A model generated the notes under the pieces. It ran no database searches. It had not been told where the DNA came from and worked only from the letters and a program-made list of their open reading frames with translations. From the NCBI RefSeq assembly GCF_018604545.1, contig NZ_CP075896.1, forward strand, positions 1,922,001 to 1,986,000: a stretch of DNA of 64,000 nucleotides, read 5' to 3'. Both the position numbers and the translations under genes were made by a program. How positions within the stretch are numbered: the stretch's first letter is position 1; each line of letters opens with the position of its first letter. Positions 37,170 to 46,048 of the stretch are shown here, piece by piece. This DNA is from Streptomyces koelreuteriae (GTDB lineage Bacteria; Actinomycetota; Actinomycetes; Streptomycetales; Streptomycetaceae).

Positions 37170-38711
37170 CTAGTCGAGGTAGTCGCGCAGCACCTGCGAA
37201 CGGGACGGGTGGCGCAGCTTCGACATGGTCTTGGACTCGATCTGGCGGATCCGCTCGCGCGTGACGCCGTAGACCTTGCCGATCTCGTCGAGGGTCTTCG
37301 GCTGACCGTCGGTGAGACCGAAGCGCATGGAGACGACGCCCGCCTCGCGCTCGGACAGGGTGTCCAGGACGGAGTGCAGCTGCTCCTGGAGGAGGGTGAA
37401 GCTGACCGCGTCGGCCGGGACGACCGCCTCGGAGTCCTCGATGAGGTCACCGAACTCGCTGTCGCCGTCCTCGCCCAGCGGGGTGTGCAGCGAGATGGGC
37501 TCGCGGCCGTACTTCTGGACCTCGATGACCTTCTCGGGGGTCATGTCGAGTTCCTTGGCCAGCTCCTCCGGGGTGGGCTCGCGGCCCAGGTCCTGGAGCA
37601 TCTGGCGCTGCACGCGCGCGAGCTTGTTGATGACCTCGACCATGTGCACCGGGATACGGATGGTGCGGGCCTGGTCGGCCATGGCGCGGGTGATCGCCTG
37701 ACGGATCCACCAGGTGGCGTACGTGGAGAACTTGTAGCCCTTGGTGTAGTCGAACTTCTCGACCGCGCGGATCAGACCGAGGTTGCCCTCCTGGATGAGG
37801 TCCAGGAAGAGCATGCCGCGGCCGGTGTAGCGCTTGGCCAGGGAGACCACCAGACGGAGGTTGGCCTCCAGGAGGTGGTTCTTGGCGCGGCGGCCGTCCT
37901 CGGCGATGATCTCCAGCTCACGCTTGAGCTTGGGGGCGAGCTTGTCGGCGTTGGCCAGCTTGTCCTCGGCGAACAGACCGGCCTCGATGCGCTTGGCGAG
38001 CTCGACCTCCTGCTCGGCGTTGAGCAGCGGGACCTTGCCGATCTGCTTGAGGTAGTCCTTGACCGGGTCGGCGGTGGCGCCGGCGGCGGCGACCTGCTGG
38101 GCGGGCGCGTCGTCCTCGTCCTCGTCGGACAGGACGAAGCCCGCGTTCTCCGGCGTGCTCTCGGGCTCCTCGCCGGGCTTGCCGGGGGCTGCTTCCTCGA
38201 GCACCTCCTCTTCGAGGAGCTCGGCGTCGTCCTTCTTGGCGCTGGTCTTCTTGGCCGCCGTCTTCTTGGCGACGGTCTTCTTCGCGGCCGCCTTCTTGGC
38301 GGTCGTCTTCTTGGCGGCTGCCTTCTTGGCAGGCGCCTCTTCCTCAGCGGCGGGCTCGGCTGCGGGCGCCGCCGGCGTGGCGGTGGCGGTGGCCTTCCTG
38401 GTGGTCACCGCCTTGGCCGCGACCGTCTTGGTGGCGGTGCGCTTGGCGGGACTCTTCGCTGCGACGCTCTTTCGGGTGCGCTTGGGCTCTGCGGCACTGA
38501 CCATCAGCGTCACACCCTCTTCCTCGAGGATCTGGTTGAGGCTGCGCAGTACGTTCTTCCACTGAGTGGCCGGAATCTGGTCAGCTTCGAAGGCCCGACG
38601 CACGTCATCGCCGGCGATCTGCCCCTCAGCCTTTCCCCGCTCAATGAGCGCCATGACAGAGACGGACTCGGCGATCTCCGGCGGGAGCGTACGGGATGTG
38701 CTGGCCGACAC
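37170..38711 (-). CDS. hrdB: RNA polymerase principal sigma factor HrdB
   Basis: 513-aa essential housekeeping sigma-70. The N-terminal region 1.1-like part ([20 protein letters not shown]) is followed by a long Lys/Ala-rich repeat (KKTxAKK units, ~115-165) and an acidic stretch, a trait of streptomycete HrdB. Regions 1.2-4 follow: [16 protein letters not shown], region 2.4 [17 protein letters not shown], and region 4.2 [20 protein letters not shown]. It recognises TTGACa/TAnnnT promoters. GTG start at 38711 after GAGAGG. The downstream end is marked by a terminator. Confidence 0.97.
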   Translation of the reverse strand: MSASTSRTLPPEIAESVSVMALIERGKAEGQIAGDDVRRAFEADQIPATQWKNVLRSLNQILEEEGVTLMVSAAEPKRTRKSVAAKSPAKRTATKTVAAKAVTTRKATATATPAAPAAEPAAEEEAPAKKAAAKKTTAKKAAAKKTVAKKTAAKKTSAKKDDAELLEEEVLEEAAPGKPGEEPESTPENAGFVLSDEDEDDAPAQQVAAAGATADPVKDYLKQIGKVPLLNAEQEVELAKRIEAGLFAEDKLANADKLAPKLKRELEIIAEDGRRAKNHLLEANLRLVVSLAKRYTGRGMLFLDLIQEGNLGLIRAVEKFDYTKGYKFSTYATWWIRQAITRAMADQARTIRIPVHMVEVINKLARVQRQMLQDLGREPTPEELAKELDMTPEKVIEVQKYGREPISLHTPLGEDGDSEFGDLIEDSEAVVPADAVSFTLLQEQLHSVLDTLSEREAGVVSMRFGLTDGQPKTLDEIGKVYGVTRERIRQIESKTMSKLRHPSRSQVLRDYLD

Positions 38712-39022
38712 GAACAACCTCTCGGAACGTTGGAAAACGGCTTCCGGCCCCGTCCACAGTGGACAGGAGCCGACCGCCGGCTTGGGGATGGGCCGACGGC
38801 GCGGGCGGGGGCCGGGAAGATGCACAGCGCCGTGAACGGCGTCCGTATTCCCTCCGCGGCTGTCACCTCTTAGGTCATCGCGTTCTCCCCGCGAGCGTTA
38901 CGCCCAATCCGCGTGGCCCGAGTCACACCCCGTAAGCGAATAAAAACGGTCAGATACGGATAGAGGCTGTCACTCCTGGACGTGACCTTACCGCCGCGAC
39001 GGACGGGCGGCCCCCTTCGCGC
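38712..39022. promoter_or_regulatory. hrdB upstream region with a SigR-like motif
   Basis: About 310 bp without a gene. On the minus strand GGGAAT (GGAAT = plus attcc at 38847-38851) is followed after 18 nt by GCT, close to the SigR consensus GGAAT-N18-GTT; hrdB is a known SigR target in S. coelicolor. A T-rich run (plus aataaaaacgg near 38940-38948) lies further upstream. The vegetative promoter could not be placed. Confidence 0.45.
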
Positions 39023-39065
39023 CGTCGGACCCCGCGGGATCACGAGGATCCGGCGGGGTCCGACG
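39023..39065 (-). terminator. whiH terminator
   Basis: 13-bp outer stem (cgtcggaccccgc / gcggggtccgacg) continuing into an inner 5-bp stem (ggatc / gatcc) across one G-G mismatch, with a 5-nt loop. It lies 73 nt beyond the whiH stop. Confidence 0.85.
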
Positions 39066-39137
39066 GGAGGCGGTGCATGATCGGGCGCTGCCACAGGAGG
39101 GGGTGGCACACCCGGCCGCGCCGCCCGCGGAACGCGG

Positions 39138-40025
39138 TCAGTGCTCGCGCGGGGCGGGCACTACCCGTTCCACCTCGGGGTGGACCATGAGGAGTTGCCG
39201 CATCGCCGTCTCGGCCGCGGCTCCGTCGCCGGCGGCGAGGGCGTCACAGATGCGGCCGTGGTGCCCCAGCGACGCCTCGTTCGGCCGGTCACAGCCCGTG
39301 ACCGGACCGCCTGAGACCTGGAGGGCCGCCGAGACGATCCCCGACAGGTGCTCCAGCATGCGGTTGCCCGCGACCTGGATGAGCAGCGAGTGGAACTCGG
39401 AGTCGGCGCGGGAGAACGTGAGCGCGTCACCCTGGGCCATCGCGTGCCCCATGATCTCGACCATGTCCACGAGGCGCTGCTGGACGTCCTCGCGCCCGTG
39501 GCCGGCGGCCAGGCGGGCGGCGAGCGGCTCGATCGTCCAGCGCAGCTCGCTCAGCTCGCGGCGCTGGTCGTCGCGCTGCGGCCCGAAGGCCCGCCACTCG
39601 ATGATGTCCGGGTCGAGGAGGTTCCAGTCGCTGACCGGGCGCACGCGCGTGCCCACGTTCGGGCGGGCGCTCACCAGGCCCTTGGCCTCCAGGACGCGGA
39701 GCGACTCGCGGACGACGGTACGGGAGACCTCGAAGCGCTGGCCGATCTCCTCGGGCACCAGCGGGCGGTCGGCGCCCAGGTCGCCGGAGACGATCATCTG
39801 ACCCAGCTGCTGGACGAGTTGGCCGTGCAGCCCGCGTCCGCGGCTGCCCGCGGCGCGTCGGCCCACACGGCCCAGCTCGGGGTCCGCGCCGTCCCAGGCA
39901 GAGGCCCCGACACGGTCGACGGCGGGCGCCTCGGCGTACGGGTAGCGGTCGAGTTCGCCCGGGCTCGTGAGGCCGGAGTCAGCGGAGCGGGCGGCGGTCA
40001 TCATGGTGTGCGCAAGGGTACTCAC
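39138..40025 (-). CDS. whiH: Sporulation regulator WhiH (GntR family)
   Basis: 295-aa GntR/FCD transcription factor. An N-terminal extension of ~60 residues precedes the winged helix (~62-130; PEEIGQRFEVSRTVVRESLR is the recognition region), and the FCD effector domain covers ~145-280 with Asp/His metal-type residues (ADSEFHSLL). Position directly behind hrdB on the same strand is the conserved location of whiH, needed for sporulation septation in aerial hyphae. Start is uncertain: GTG at 40025 has AAAGGA close by; ATGs at 40004 and 40001 lack one. Confidence 0.85.
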   Translation of the reverse strand: MSTLAHTMMTAARSADSGLTSPGELDRYPYAEAPAVDRVGASAWDGADPELGRVGRRAAGSRGRGLHGQLVQQLGQMIVSGDLGADRPLVPEEIGQRFEVSRTVVRESLRVLEAKGLVSARPNVGTRVRPVSDWNLLDPDIIEWRAFGPQRDDQRRELSELRWTIEPLAARLAAGHGREDVQQRLVDMVEIMGHAMAQGDALTFSRADSEFHSLLIQVAGNRMLEHLSGIVSAALQVSGGPVTGCDRPNEASLGHHGRICDALAAGDGAAAETAMRQLLMVHPEVERVVPAPREH

Positions 40026-40117
40026 GCATCCTTTGTCGGCGTCGTCTCCAACTCCCTTGAGGTCTTTGGTGAAAAGCACACGAAAGGGTGATCGCTCACC
40101 CCGTCGCAATTGACGCC

Positions 40118-40125
40118 TTATCGGA
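40118..40125 (-). promoter_or_regulatory. Possible SigWhiG -10 element upstream of whiH
   Basis: TCCGATAA on the minus strand matches the WhiG -10 consensus GCCGATAA at 7 of 8 bases, about 93 nt before the whiH start. The expected -35 TAAA at 16 nt is not seen. whiH is known to depend on WhiG in S. coelicolor. Confidence 0.4.
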
Positions 40126-40186
40126 AAGAAATGGGCGTTCTGCGGGGAGTTGTGCGCATGGCTGGACGGGGGGTTACGGACAGTCG

Positions 40187-42505
40187 TCAGCGGAATCTGC
40201 TCCGCAGGGTGGTGAGCAGGTACGCGCAGAGCAGCGCGGCCAGCGACAACGTCATTGCGCCACCGACAGGTTGGGACAGCACTCCGAGCGCGGCTTCCAG
40301 GTAGCGCTCTCCCCCGAAGGGCCACCGCGGTACGAGGACCTCTCGCATTCGCAGAGGCAGTCCGGCCGCGGTTCGAACGGACGGTCCCTCCAGGATCTTG
40401 TGCACGACAGGTACGACGAGGAGGGGCACGGCGGCCACCGCGGCGAGGCCGGCCGTGGTGGACCGGAAGACACCGGCGGCCAGTACGCCCGCCCAGGCGC
40501 AGCCGATGACGAGACCGATCCAACTCGCACTCAGCGGCAGCCAGTCGGCGGGAACCTGGGCGAGTTCCCGTCCGTAGACGAGATAGAGCACCTCGGCGTC
40601 GCAGCCGACGGTGAGGACGGCCAGCGCCAGCGCGGCGGCCGAGGCGACGAGCAGTTTGGCGGCCAGCAGTCCCAGCCGGCGGGGCACGGTGCCGCGGTCC
40701 GCGGCCAGGGCGGGATGGCGGAACTCGTCACCGAAGGACAGCGCGCCGAGCAGTCCCGCGCCGAGCGCCGCGGGCGGCAGGGGCAGCTCCCGCGGCCAGG
40801 CGGCCAGCAGGCGCGGTTGCGGGGTGTGCCCGATGCGGGCGAGCACGACAGCGGTCACGGCGGACACGACGAGCACCACGGCCCCGGTGAGAAAGCCGGT
40901 GCCGATCCCGGCGGCACGGCGGATCTCGTATCGGAGGGGGCGGAGCGGGCTGGGAGCGGGGCGGACGGAGATGGGAGGTGGCAGAGGGGGGAGCGCGTCG
41001 AGCGTGCGGGACGCTCCGCGGGCTTCGGCAGGGTGGGGCTCGGGGCGTGAGGAGGCTGCGGCCTGGGGGTGGGGAGGGGCGGCGGGGTCGCCCAAGGGGG
41101 CGGCCGCGGGTGCGTCTGGGGAGTCGTGGGGCTCGGCGACGGGCTGTGTGGGGCCGGTGGCTGGCAGCGGATCGTCGTCGTTGGCTGGCTCTGGGGCGTC
41201 GGTGGTGGGCAACGGACCGTCGGTGGCTGGCTCCGGAGTGTCGGTGGTGGCCTGCTGATCGAGGGTGGGGCGCTGCTCAGGGGAGGGCTGCGCATGCTCG
41301 GAGGCGGGCGGCTGCTCGCCTGCGGCTGCTCGCGGCACGTCGGCGGCAGGCTTCAGCTCCAGAGTGGATTCCAGCTCGGAAGTGATGACGACGGGGTCCG
41401 GTGTGCTCGGCGTCGACGCTTCGAGGTCGGGCTCCGGCTCGACGGCCCGGGGCGGAGCGGTTGGCCAGAGGGCGTTCGTGACGTGCCTCGGCAGCGCGGG
41501 GACCCGTTCCGGTTCGGGATTGGCCCCCTCCAGCTCGACGCTGTCATGGTCCGACTCGGCGCTGTCGTGATCGACCCGGCCCTCGTCCAGGTCGCCGTGT
41601 GGCTCACCAGGCTGCGCAGCTCCCGCACCGGGGCCCATGTCACCGATCTCGTCCGCGAGTTGGTGGACGACGATGCCGTGACGGAACGCGGTCTCCCCGA
41701 CGTCCGCGCAGGTACTGCCGTACACGGAGAGGCGGTTGTCGCCCTCTCGTACGACTTCGACCGAGCGCTGCGCCGTGCGGGCCTGCTTGGCAAGCAGAGC
41801 GGCCAGACGGGCCGCGTGCGGGCTGCGTACGGCCACTCGGGGACGCAGGCGGGTGCGTGAGAACTCCACGGCCTCCTGGTCGGCCACGAGCCTGCCCTGC
41901 TCCAGCGTGACGACGCGGTCGGCGGTGCGCGCGGCCTCCTTGGGGTCGGCCGTGGTGAACAGGACCGTGCCGCCGTGACCGGCGTGTGCGCGGAGCATGC
42001 CGTGCAGCCAGCCGCCCTCGCGGACGGAGAGCCCGTCGGCCGGATCGTCGAGCACAAGGGTGTGCGGGTCGGCGAGGAGGACGCAGGCCAGGCCGAGGCG
42101 GCGGTCCATGCCACGCGAGAGGGCACCGAGGCGTTCGTCGCGCAGACTCACGAGCCCGACCGCCTCGAGGACTTCGTCCGCACGCCGGACCGGAACCCCC
42201 GCGGCGGCACACAGCATGCGCAGATGGCCACGGACCGTGCGGGCCGGGTGCCCCGGAACGTCGCCGAGCAGCACGCCGACCTCACGCGAGGGATGGGCGA
42301 CGCGGTGCAGGGGGCGGCCCCGGAAGTAGGTGATGCCGCGACCCTGTTGAAGCTCGAGCATGAGCCTGAGGACTGTCGTCTTGCCCGCGCCCGGGGCTCC
42401 GAGCAGCGCGGTGACGCGGCCCGCCCGCGCCTCGAAGGAGACATCGTCGGCCGCGGGCGGAAGCTCTTTGCGAGGGTTGCTGGTCAGTCCGAAGGCCTGG
42501 ATCAC
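40187..42505 (-). CDS. Single-chain ABC transporter: degenerate ATPase, disordered linker, permease
   Basis: 772 residues. Residues ~1-215 are an ABC ATPase with intact Walker A (LGAPGAGKTT), but the signature is LSRGM instead of LSGGQ, Walker B ends DDP instead of DEP, and the H-loop reads TTADPKE with Ala in place of His. Residues ~325-535 are a Pro/Ala/Glu/Thr-rich disordered linker. Residues ~555-770 form about six membrane helices of an ABC-2-like permease. Substrate unknown. The GTG at 42505 lies 7 nt after a -10-like TATCTT and has no Shine-Dalgarno; a TTG at 42514 is the alternative. Confidence 0.8.
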   Translation of the reverse strand: MIQAFGLTSNPRKELPPAADDVSFEARAGRVTALLGAPGAGKTTVLRLMLELQQGRGITYFRGRPLHRVAHPSREVGVLLGDVPGHPARTVRGHLRMLCAAAGVPVRRADEVLEAVGLVSLRDERLGALSRGMDRRLGLACVLLADPHTLVLDDPADGLSVREGGWLHGMLRAHAGHGGTVLFTTADPKEAARTADRVVTLEQGRLVADQEAVEFSRTRLRPRVAVRSPHAARLAALLAKQARTAQRSVEVVREGDNRLSVYGSTCADVGETAFRHGIVVHQLADEIGDMGPGAGAAQPGEPHGDLDEGRVDHDSAESDHDSVELEGANPEPERVPALPRHVTNALWPTAPPRAVEPEPDLEASTPSTPDPVVITSELESTLELKPAADVPRAAAGEQPPASEHAQPSPEQRPTLDQQATTDTPEPATDGPLPTTDAPEPANDDDPLPATGPTQPVAEPHDSPDAPAAAPLGDPAAPPHPQAAASSRPEPHPAEARGASRTLDALPPLPPPISVRPAPSPLRPLRYEIRRAAGIGTGFLTGAVVLVVSAVTAVVLARIGHTPQPRLLAAWPRELPLPPAALGAGLLGALSFGDEFRHPALAADRGTVPRRLGLLAAKLLVASAAALALAVLTVGCDAEVLYLVYGRELAQVPADWLPLSASWIGLVIGCAWAGVLAAGVFRSTTAGLAAVAAVPLLVVPVVHKILEGPSVRTAAGLPLRMREVLVPRWPFGGERYLEAALGVLSQPVGGAMTLSLAALLCAYLLTTLRSRFR

Positions 42506-42615
42506 TCGCAGCAAGATAGCGCGCTATGTCCGATTTTCCGGGCAGCGCGAGGCCGTCTCGGGCAGGGCAATCACCACTGTCCGGGCTGTGGGCGGGTCGC
42601 GTTCCAGGCCCGGCG

Positions 42616-43374
42616 TCACACCTCGGGGCGCAGCATCGGAGGGTTGAGCAGCGTCGCGCCCCCTGCCCGGAAGAGCTGGGCCGGGCGGCCGCCCTGGCGG
42701 GTGGTCGTCCCACCGGTGGGGACCAGGAAGCCCGGGGTGCCCGTGACCTTGCGGTGGAAGTTGCGCGGGTCGAGCGCCACGCCCCACACCGCCTCGTAGA
42801 CGCGACGCAGCTCTCCGACCGTGAACTCGGGCGGGCAGAAGGCCGTGGCCAGCGATGAGTACTCGATCTTGGAGCGGGCTCGCTCCACTCCGTCCGCCAG
42901 AATCTGCGCGTGGTCGAAGGCCAGCGGGGCTCCCGGTTCGGCGTCACGCCCGTAACCGCCCTGCTGCAGCAGTTCCTCGACCGGAGCCCAGCGCGCGTTG
43001 CTGGCGTCGCCGCCGGCTCTGGGCGCGGGCAGGTCGGGAGCGAGGGCGAGGTGGGCGACACTGACGACCCGCATCCTGGGGTCCCGCTTGGGGTCGCCGT
43101 AGGTGGCGAGCTGCTCCAGGTGTGCGCCGTTGTCCTGGGCGGGGACGGCAGGGTCGTGGACGCGCAGCCCTGTCTCCTCGGCCAGCTCACGCGCCGCGGC
43201 CTGTGCCAGGTCCTCGTCGGCCCGTACGAAACCGCCGGGAAGCGCCCAACGCCCCTGGAACGGTGGTTCGCCCCTGCGTACCGCCAGCGCACACAGGGCA
43301 TGGCGACGCACGGTCAGTACGACCAGGTCCACGGTGACGGCGAAGGGCGGAAACGCTGACGGGTCGTAGGGCAT
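42616..43374 (-). CDS. Nudix protein with C-terminal winged helix (NrtR-like)
   Basis: 252-aa protein. The Nudix domain (~10-150) has an intact catalytic box: GGFVRADEDLAQAAARELAE then ETGL, matching Gx5Ex7REUxEExGU. The C-terminal ~90 residues (FCPPEFTVGELRRVYEAVWG, NFHRKVTGTPGFLVPTGG) form the winged helix of NrtR regulators, which sense ADP-ribose and repress NAD genes. An intact box suggests it may still hydrolyse ADP-ribose. No NAD genes are adjacent. The promoter has -10 TATGAT 6 nt before the ATG and overlaps an inverted repeat. Confidence 0.88.
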   Translation of the reverse strand: MPYDPSAFPPFAVTVDLVVLTVRRHALCALAVRRGEPPFQGRWALPGGFVRADEDLAQAAARELAEETGLRVHDPAVPAQDNGAHLEQLATYGDPKRDPRMRVVSVAHLALAPDLPAPRAGGDASNARWAPVEELLQQGGYGRDAEPGAPLAFDHAQILADGVERARSKIEYSSLATAFCPPEFTVGELRRVYEAVWGVALDPRNFHRKVTGTPGFLVPTGGTTTRQGGRPAQLFRAGGATLLNPPMLRPEV

Positions 43375-43380
43375 GCGGCG

Positions 43381-43402
43381 ATCATAGTCGTCTGCCTGAC
43401 GA
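43381..43402 (-). promoter_or_regulatory. Promoter -10 and inverted repeat upstream of the NrtR-like gene
   Basis: -10 TATGAT (minus strand, 43381-43386) abuts an inverted repeat tcgtc-tgcct-gacga at 43388-43402. The position suggests autoregulation by the NrtR-like protein. Confidence 0.5.
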
Positions 43403-43505
43403 TAAACACTCCCTTCGTGGCTCGCTTCGCTGACTGATCCACTTCGGTCGGGTATGGGCTTCACTGTCGGCTCCCGGTGATCCGGAAGTGACCTGTTGTG
43501 GCAGG

Positions 43506-45845
43506 TCAGGCACCCAGCTGCAGTCCGTCGGCCGCCTCCTCGACCATGACGAGGCCGAGCCGGCTGACCCGCACGGAGAACGGGGCGCCCACCACGCGCA
43601 GCCCCGTGAAGCCGACCTTGCCCAGGGGTGCGCTGCGCACCGGGCGCAGGGTGACGGTCCCGGCCGGGGCGTCGGGGCGGATCCCTGCGAGCGTGGTAAG
43701 CAGCAGGACTCCGGCCGCCGCCGGGGTGGCCGCGGGGCGGCAGGCCGCAGGGTGCGGGAGGGGAGCGCTTCCCTCCGTACGCTGTTCGCCCGCGTACATC
43801 TCGGGCAGGCGGTGGCCGAAGGTCTCGGCGGCCTCGAGTACGCCGCGCAGCAGCGAACTCGCCTCCTTCTCGTAGCCCGCGGCGGCCAGACCGGCGACGG
43901 CGAGTGCCGTCTCCTGGATCCGTACGGCCCCGGCGCGATGGCCGAACGGGTTGAATCCCGGTTCCTTCGCGCCCAGTCCACGCAGACCCCAGCCCGAGTC
44001 CATGACGGGGCTGCCGAGCAGCCGGGCGAGCTTCTCGGTCTGGACCTTGTCGAGCAGACCGGGTGCCAGGGCACCCCCGCCCAGCAGCCCGGTGTCGAGG
44101 AGATGGACGGCGGCCACACCAAGATGAGGCACGGGCCTGCCGTCGGGGGCACGTGCCGCCGCGGGCCTGCCGCCCCCGCGGTCGTCGAGCCAGAAGTCCT
44201 CCCGGAAGGCGGGCCGTAAGACCTGCGCCCACTCCCGGAGTGCCGCTGCTCCGGTACGGCCGCAGGCGTCGAGCAGATCGGCACCGAGCAGTGCGGCGCG
44301 GTGCGCGTGGGCCTGTGTCTCGCAGCGGATGGGTCCGCCCGGGTGCGGGTCGCGCAGGTACACGTTGTCGCCCACCGTGGTCCGCAGCCAGGTCAGGCAG
44401 CGCTCGGCGACGGGCAGCAGTTCCTCCGTCTCCTGTTCGCCGAGCCCCCAGCGCCGGGCTTCCGCGAGCAGGACGGGGAAGAGCAGTGTCGCCTCCGTAC
44501 CGGTGCACTGCGGCGGAAGGTAAGGCCCGGCGTCCCGTCTCGGGCCGGGGATCATCCCGAACTGCGGTCCCGGTCCGGTGAGTTGGGTCCGGGCGAGGAT
44601 CCGCAGCGTTCCCGCTGCCAGGCCGGTGCCGAGCGGCAGGGCCATCCGGGCGGCGACGAGCGCATCGGCGGGTGCCAGACCGCAGCGCCAGGGTGCCCCG
44701 GCCGCGAGATGGGTGTCGGCGGGGTTCGCGGAGTCACGCAGCAGGAGGGCCTGGAGGTCCTCGATGCTGGTCCGTAAGAGGGCGGCGACTCTGGGGTCGT
44801 CGCCTTCCGCGCACGCCGCGGCCAGGGGGCTGGTCGCTGCACGGCCCACGGCGCGGAGAGGCCCCGCGCCATCCTGCCGCACCCGCAGTTCCAGGCTGCT
44901 GCTTCCACCCGGCGGCAGGTCGAGCTCCCACCGCAGCAGCCCGGCCGAGGCCAGGGCGTCCGAGGGAGGTGGTTCGGCCGTGACGGACGCGTTGCCGGTG
45001 GGGCAGGTCCAGCGCAGGCCGGAGCTGTGGACGCTGGCGGGCAGTTCGGGTCCCGCGGTGCCCGAGGCGATCGAACCGAGGTCGGCCAGGTCGGTGCCCA
45101 GGGTCACCTCGACCGGCAGGCGCATGGGTCGGTGAGCCGCGCTGTGCAGGGTGATCCGCTCCGTGCCGTCCGCGAAGCGGTTGCGTTCCACGATCACGTC
45201 CGGGTCCGGGCCGGCCTGCGGGGACGTGCGGAGCGTGCCCACGAACCTGGCGCGGTCGGCCGAGGCCATGCGGGCCTGCACCGCGAGAGGTTCCCGCCCG
45301 CCCACACGGATCTCGCACCGGGAGAGCACGCGCCGACCGCCGCGGTAGAACCCCTCCAGCCCCCGGCCGGTCATCTGCCCTTCCTCCGTCGAGATGGCCA
45401 GGCCGGGAAGGGCGACACAGATCATCGCGGTGTGGGCGGGCGGCAGGTCGGCGGACCAGCGCAGTCCGGGGATCGTGGCACCCCGGGGCGGGGGCGCGTG
45501 GCCCGTGGGCGCGGGCGCCCGGCCCTGAGCCGAGGGCGGTGCTGCTGAGCCCTGCCCCGACGTGGATCCGGGGCGGCTCTGGCCCGCCCATCGGGGCGAC
45601 GAACGGCCCGGGCCCGGCGGCGAGGGGGCGCGAGAGTCCGGACCGGTGGGCGGCGAGACGCGTGAGGCACCTCCAGGGAACCGGGGCCCGTAACCGTCGA
45701 CACGGGCCACGGATCGTGGAGGGGTGCTGCCCTGATCCCCCGACCGTGGAGCCCCGGCCCCCGGCGCGAAGGGCGTCGTCGGCGGAGGACCGTCTGTGGG
45801 GCGGCGGTTACCGGCAGCGGAGGAGGGCGGAGTCGGCTGTTGCAT
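43506..45845 (-). CDS. Glycogen-debranching-enzyme-like protein (GDE_N_bis type)
   Basis: 779-aa protein. Residues 1-155 are Pro/Ser/Gly-rich and probably disordered. A beta-sandwich N-terminal glycogen-debranching domain follows (~160-390, LAISTEEGQMTGRGLEGFYRGGRRVLSRCE). The C-terminal part (~400-770) is an (alpha/alpha)6 glucosidase-like domain (AGAPWRCGLAPADALVAARM; SGWGLRGLGAKEPGFNPFGHRAGAVRIQETA). Catalytic acids of GH133 enzymes cannot be confirmed by eye. The ATG at 45845 has GAGGAAG upstream. It follows the DUF4192 gene after 203 nt. Confidence 0.8.
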   Translation of the reverse strand: MQQPTPPSSAAGNRRPTDGPPPTTPFAPGAGAPRSGDQGSTPPRSVARVDGYGPRFPGGASRVSPPTGPDSRAPSPPGPGRSSPRWAGQSRPGSTSGQGSAAPPSAQGRAPAPTGHAPPPRGATIPGLRWSADLPPAHTAMICVALPGLAISTEEGQMTGRGLEGFYRGGRRVLSRCEIRVGGREPLAVQARMASADRARFVGTLRTSPQAGPDPDVIVERNRFADGTERITLHSAAHRPMRLPVEVTLGTDLADLGSIASGTAGPELPASVHSSGLRWTCPTGNASVTAEPPPSDALASAGLLRWELDLPPGGSSSLELRVRQDGAGPLRAVGRAATSPLAAACAEGDDPRVAALLRTSIEDLQALLLRDSANPADTHLAAGAPWRCGLAPADALVAARMALPLGTGLAAGTLRILARTQLTGPGPQFGMIPGPRRDAGPYLPPQCTGTEATLLFPVLLAEARRWGLGEQETEELLPVAERCLTWLRTTVGDNVYLRDPHPGGPIRCETQAHAHRAALLGADLLDACGRTGAAALREWAQVLRPAFREDFWLDDRGGGRPAAARAPDGRPVPHLGVAAVHLLDTGLLGGGALAPGLLDKVQTEKLARLLGSPVMDSGWGLRGLGAKEPGFNPFGHRAGAVRIQETALAVAGLAAAGYEKEASSLLRGVLEAAETFGHRLPEMYAGEQRTEGSAPLPHPAACRPAATPAAAGVLLLTTLAGIRPDAPAGTVTLRPVRSAPLGKVGFTGLRVVGAPFSVRVSRLGLVMVEEAADGLQLGA

Positions 45846-46048
45846 GGGAAGGCTTCCTCTGCGCTCTGTGCGCCTCGATCGGGTTCGGCGCCGGTGCCGG
45901 AGGGCTCCGACGGGACAGGGGCGGTGCGGCGTCACATCCCGTCCAGGCGTTCCGCCACTCAGGTGAACGTCGTGGGTGTCCTCCGGGTCACGCCCGCGCC
46001 TCGGCCCTTGTGCCTCAAGGCCATCCGGCGACAGGGGGTGGCGGGAAG

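Noticed and set aside
38200..38340. Repeated units inside hrdB considered as a DNA repeat element
   Set aside because: They encode the KKTxAKK repeats known from streptomycete HrdB proteins.
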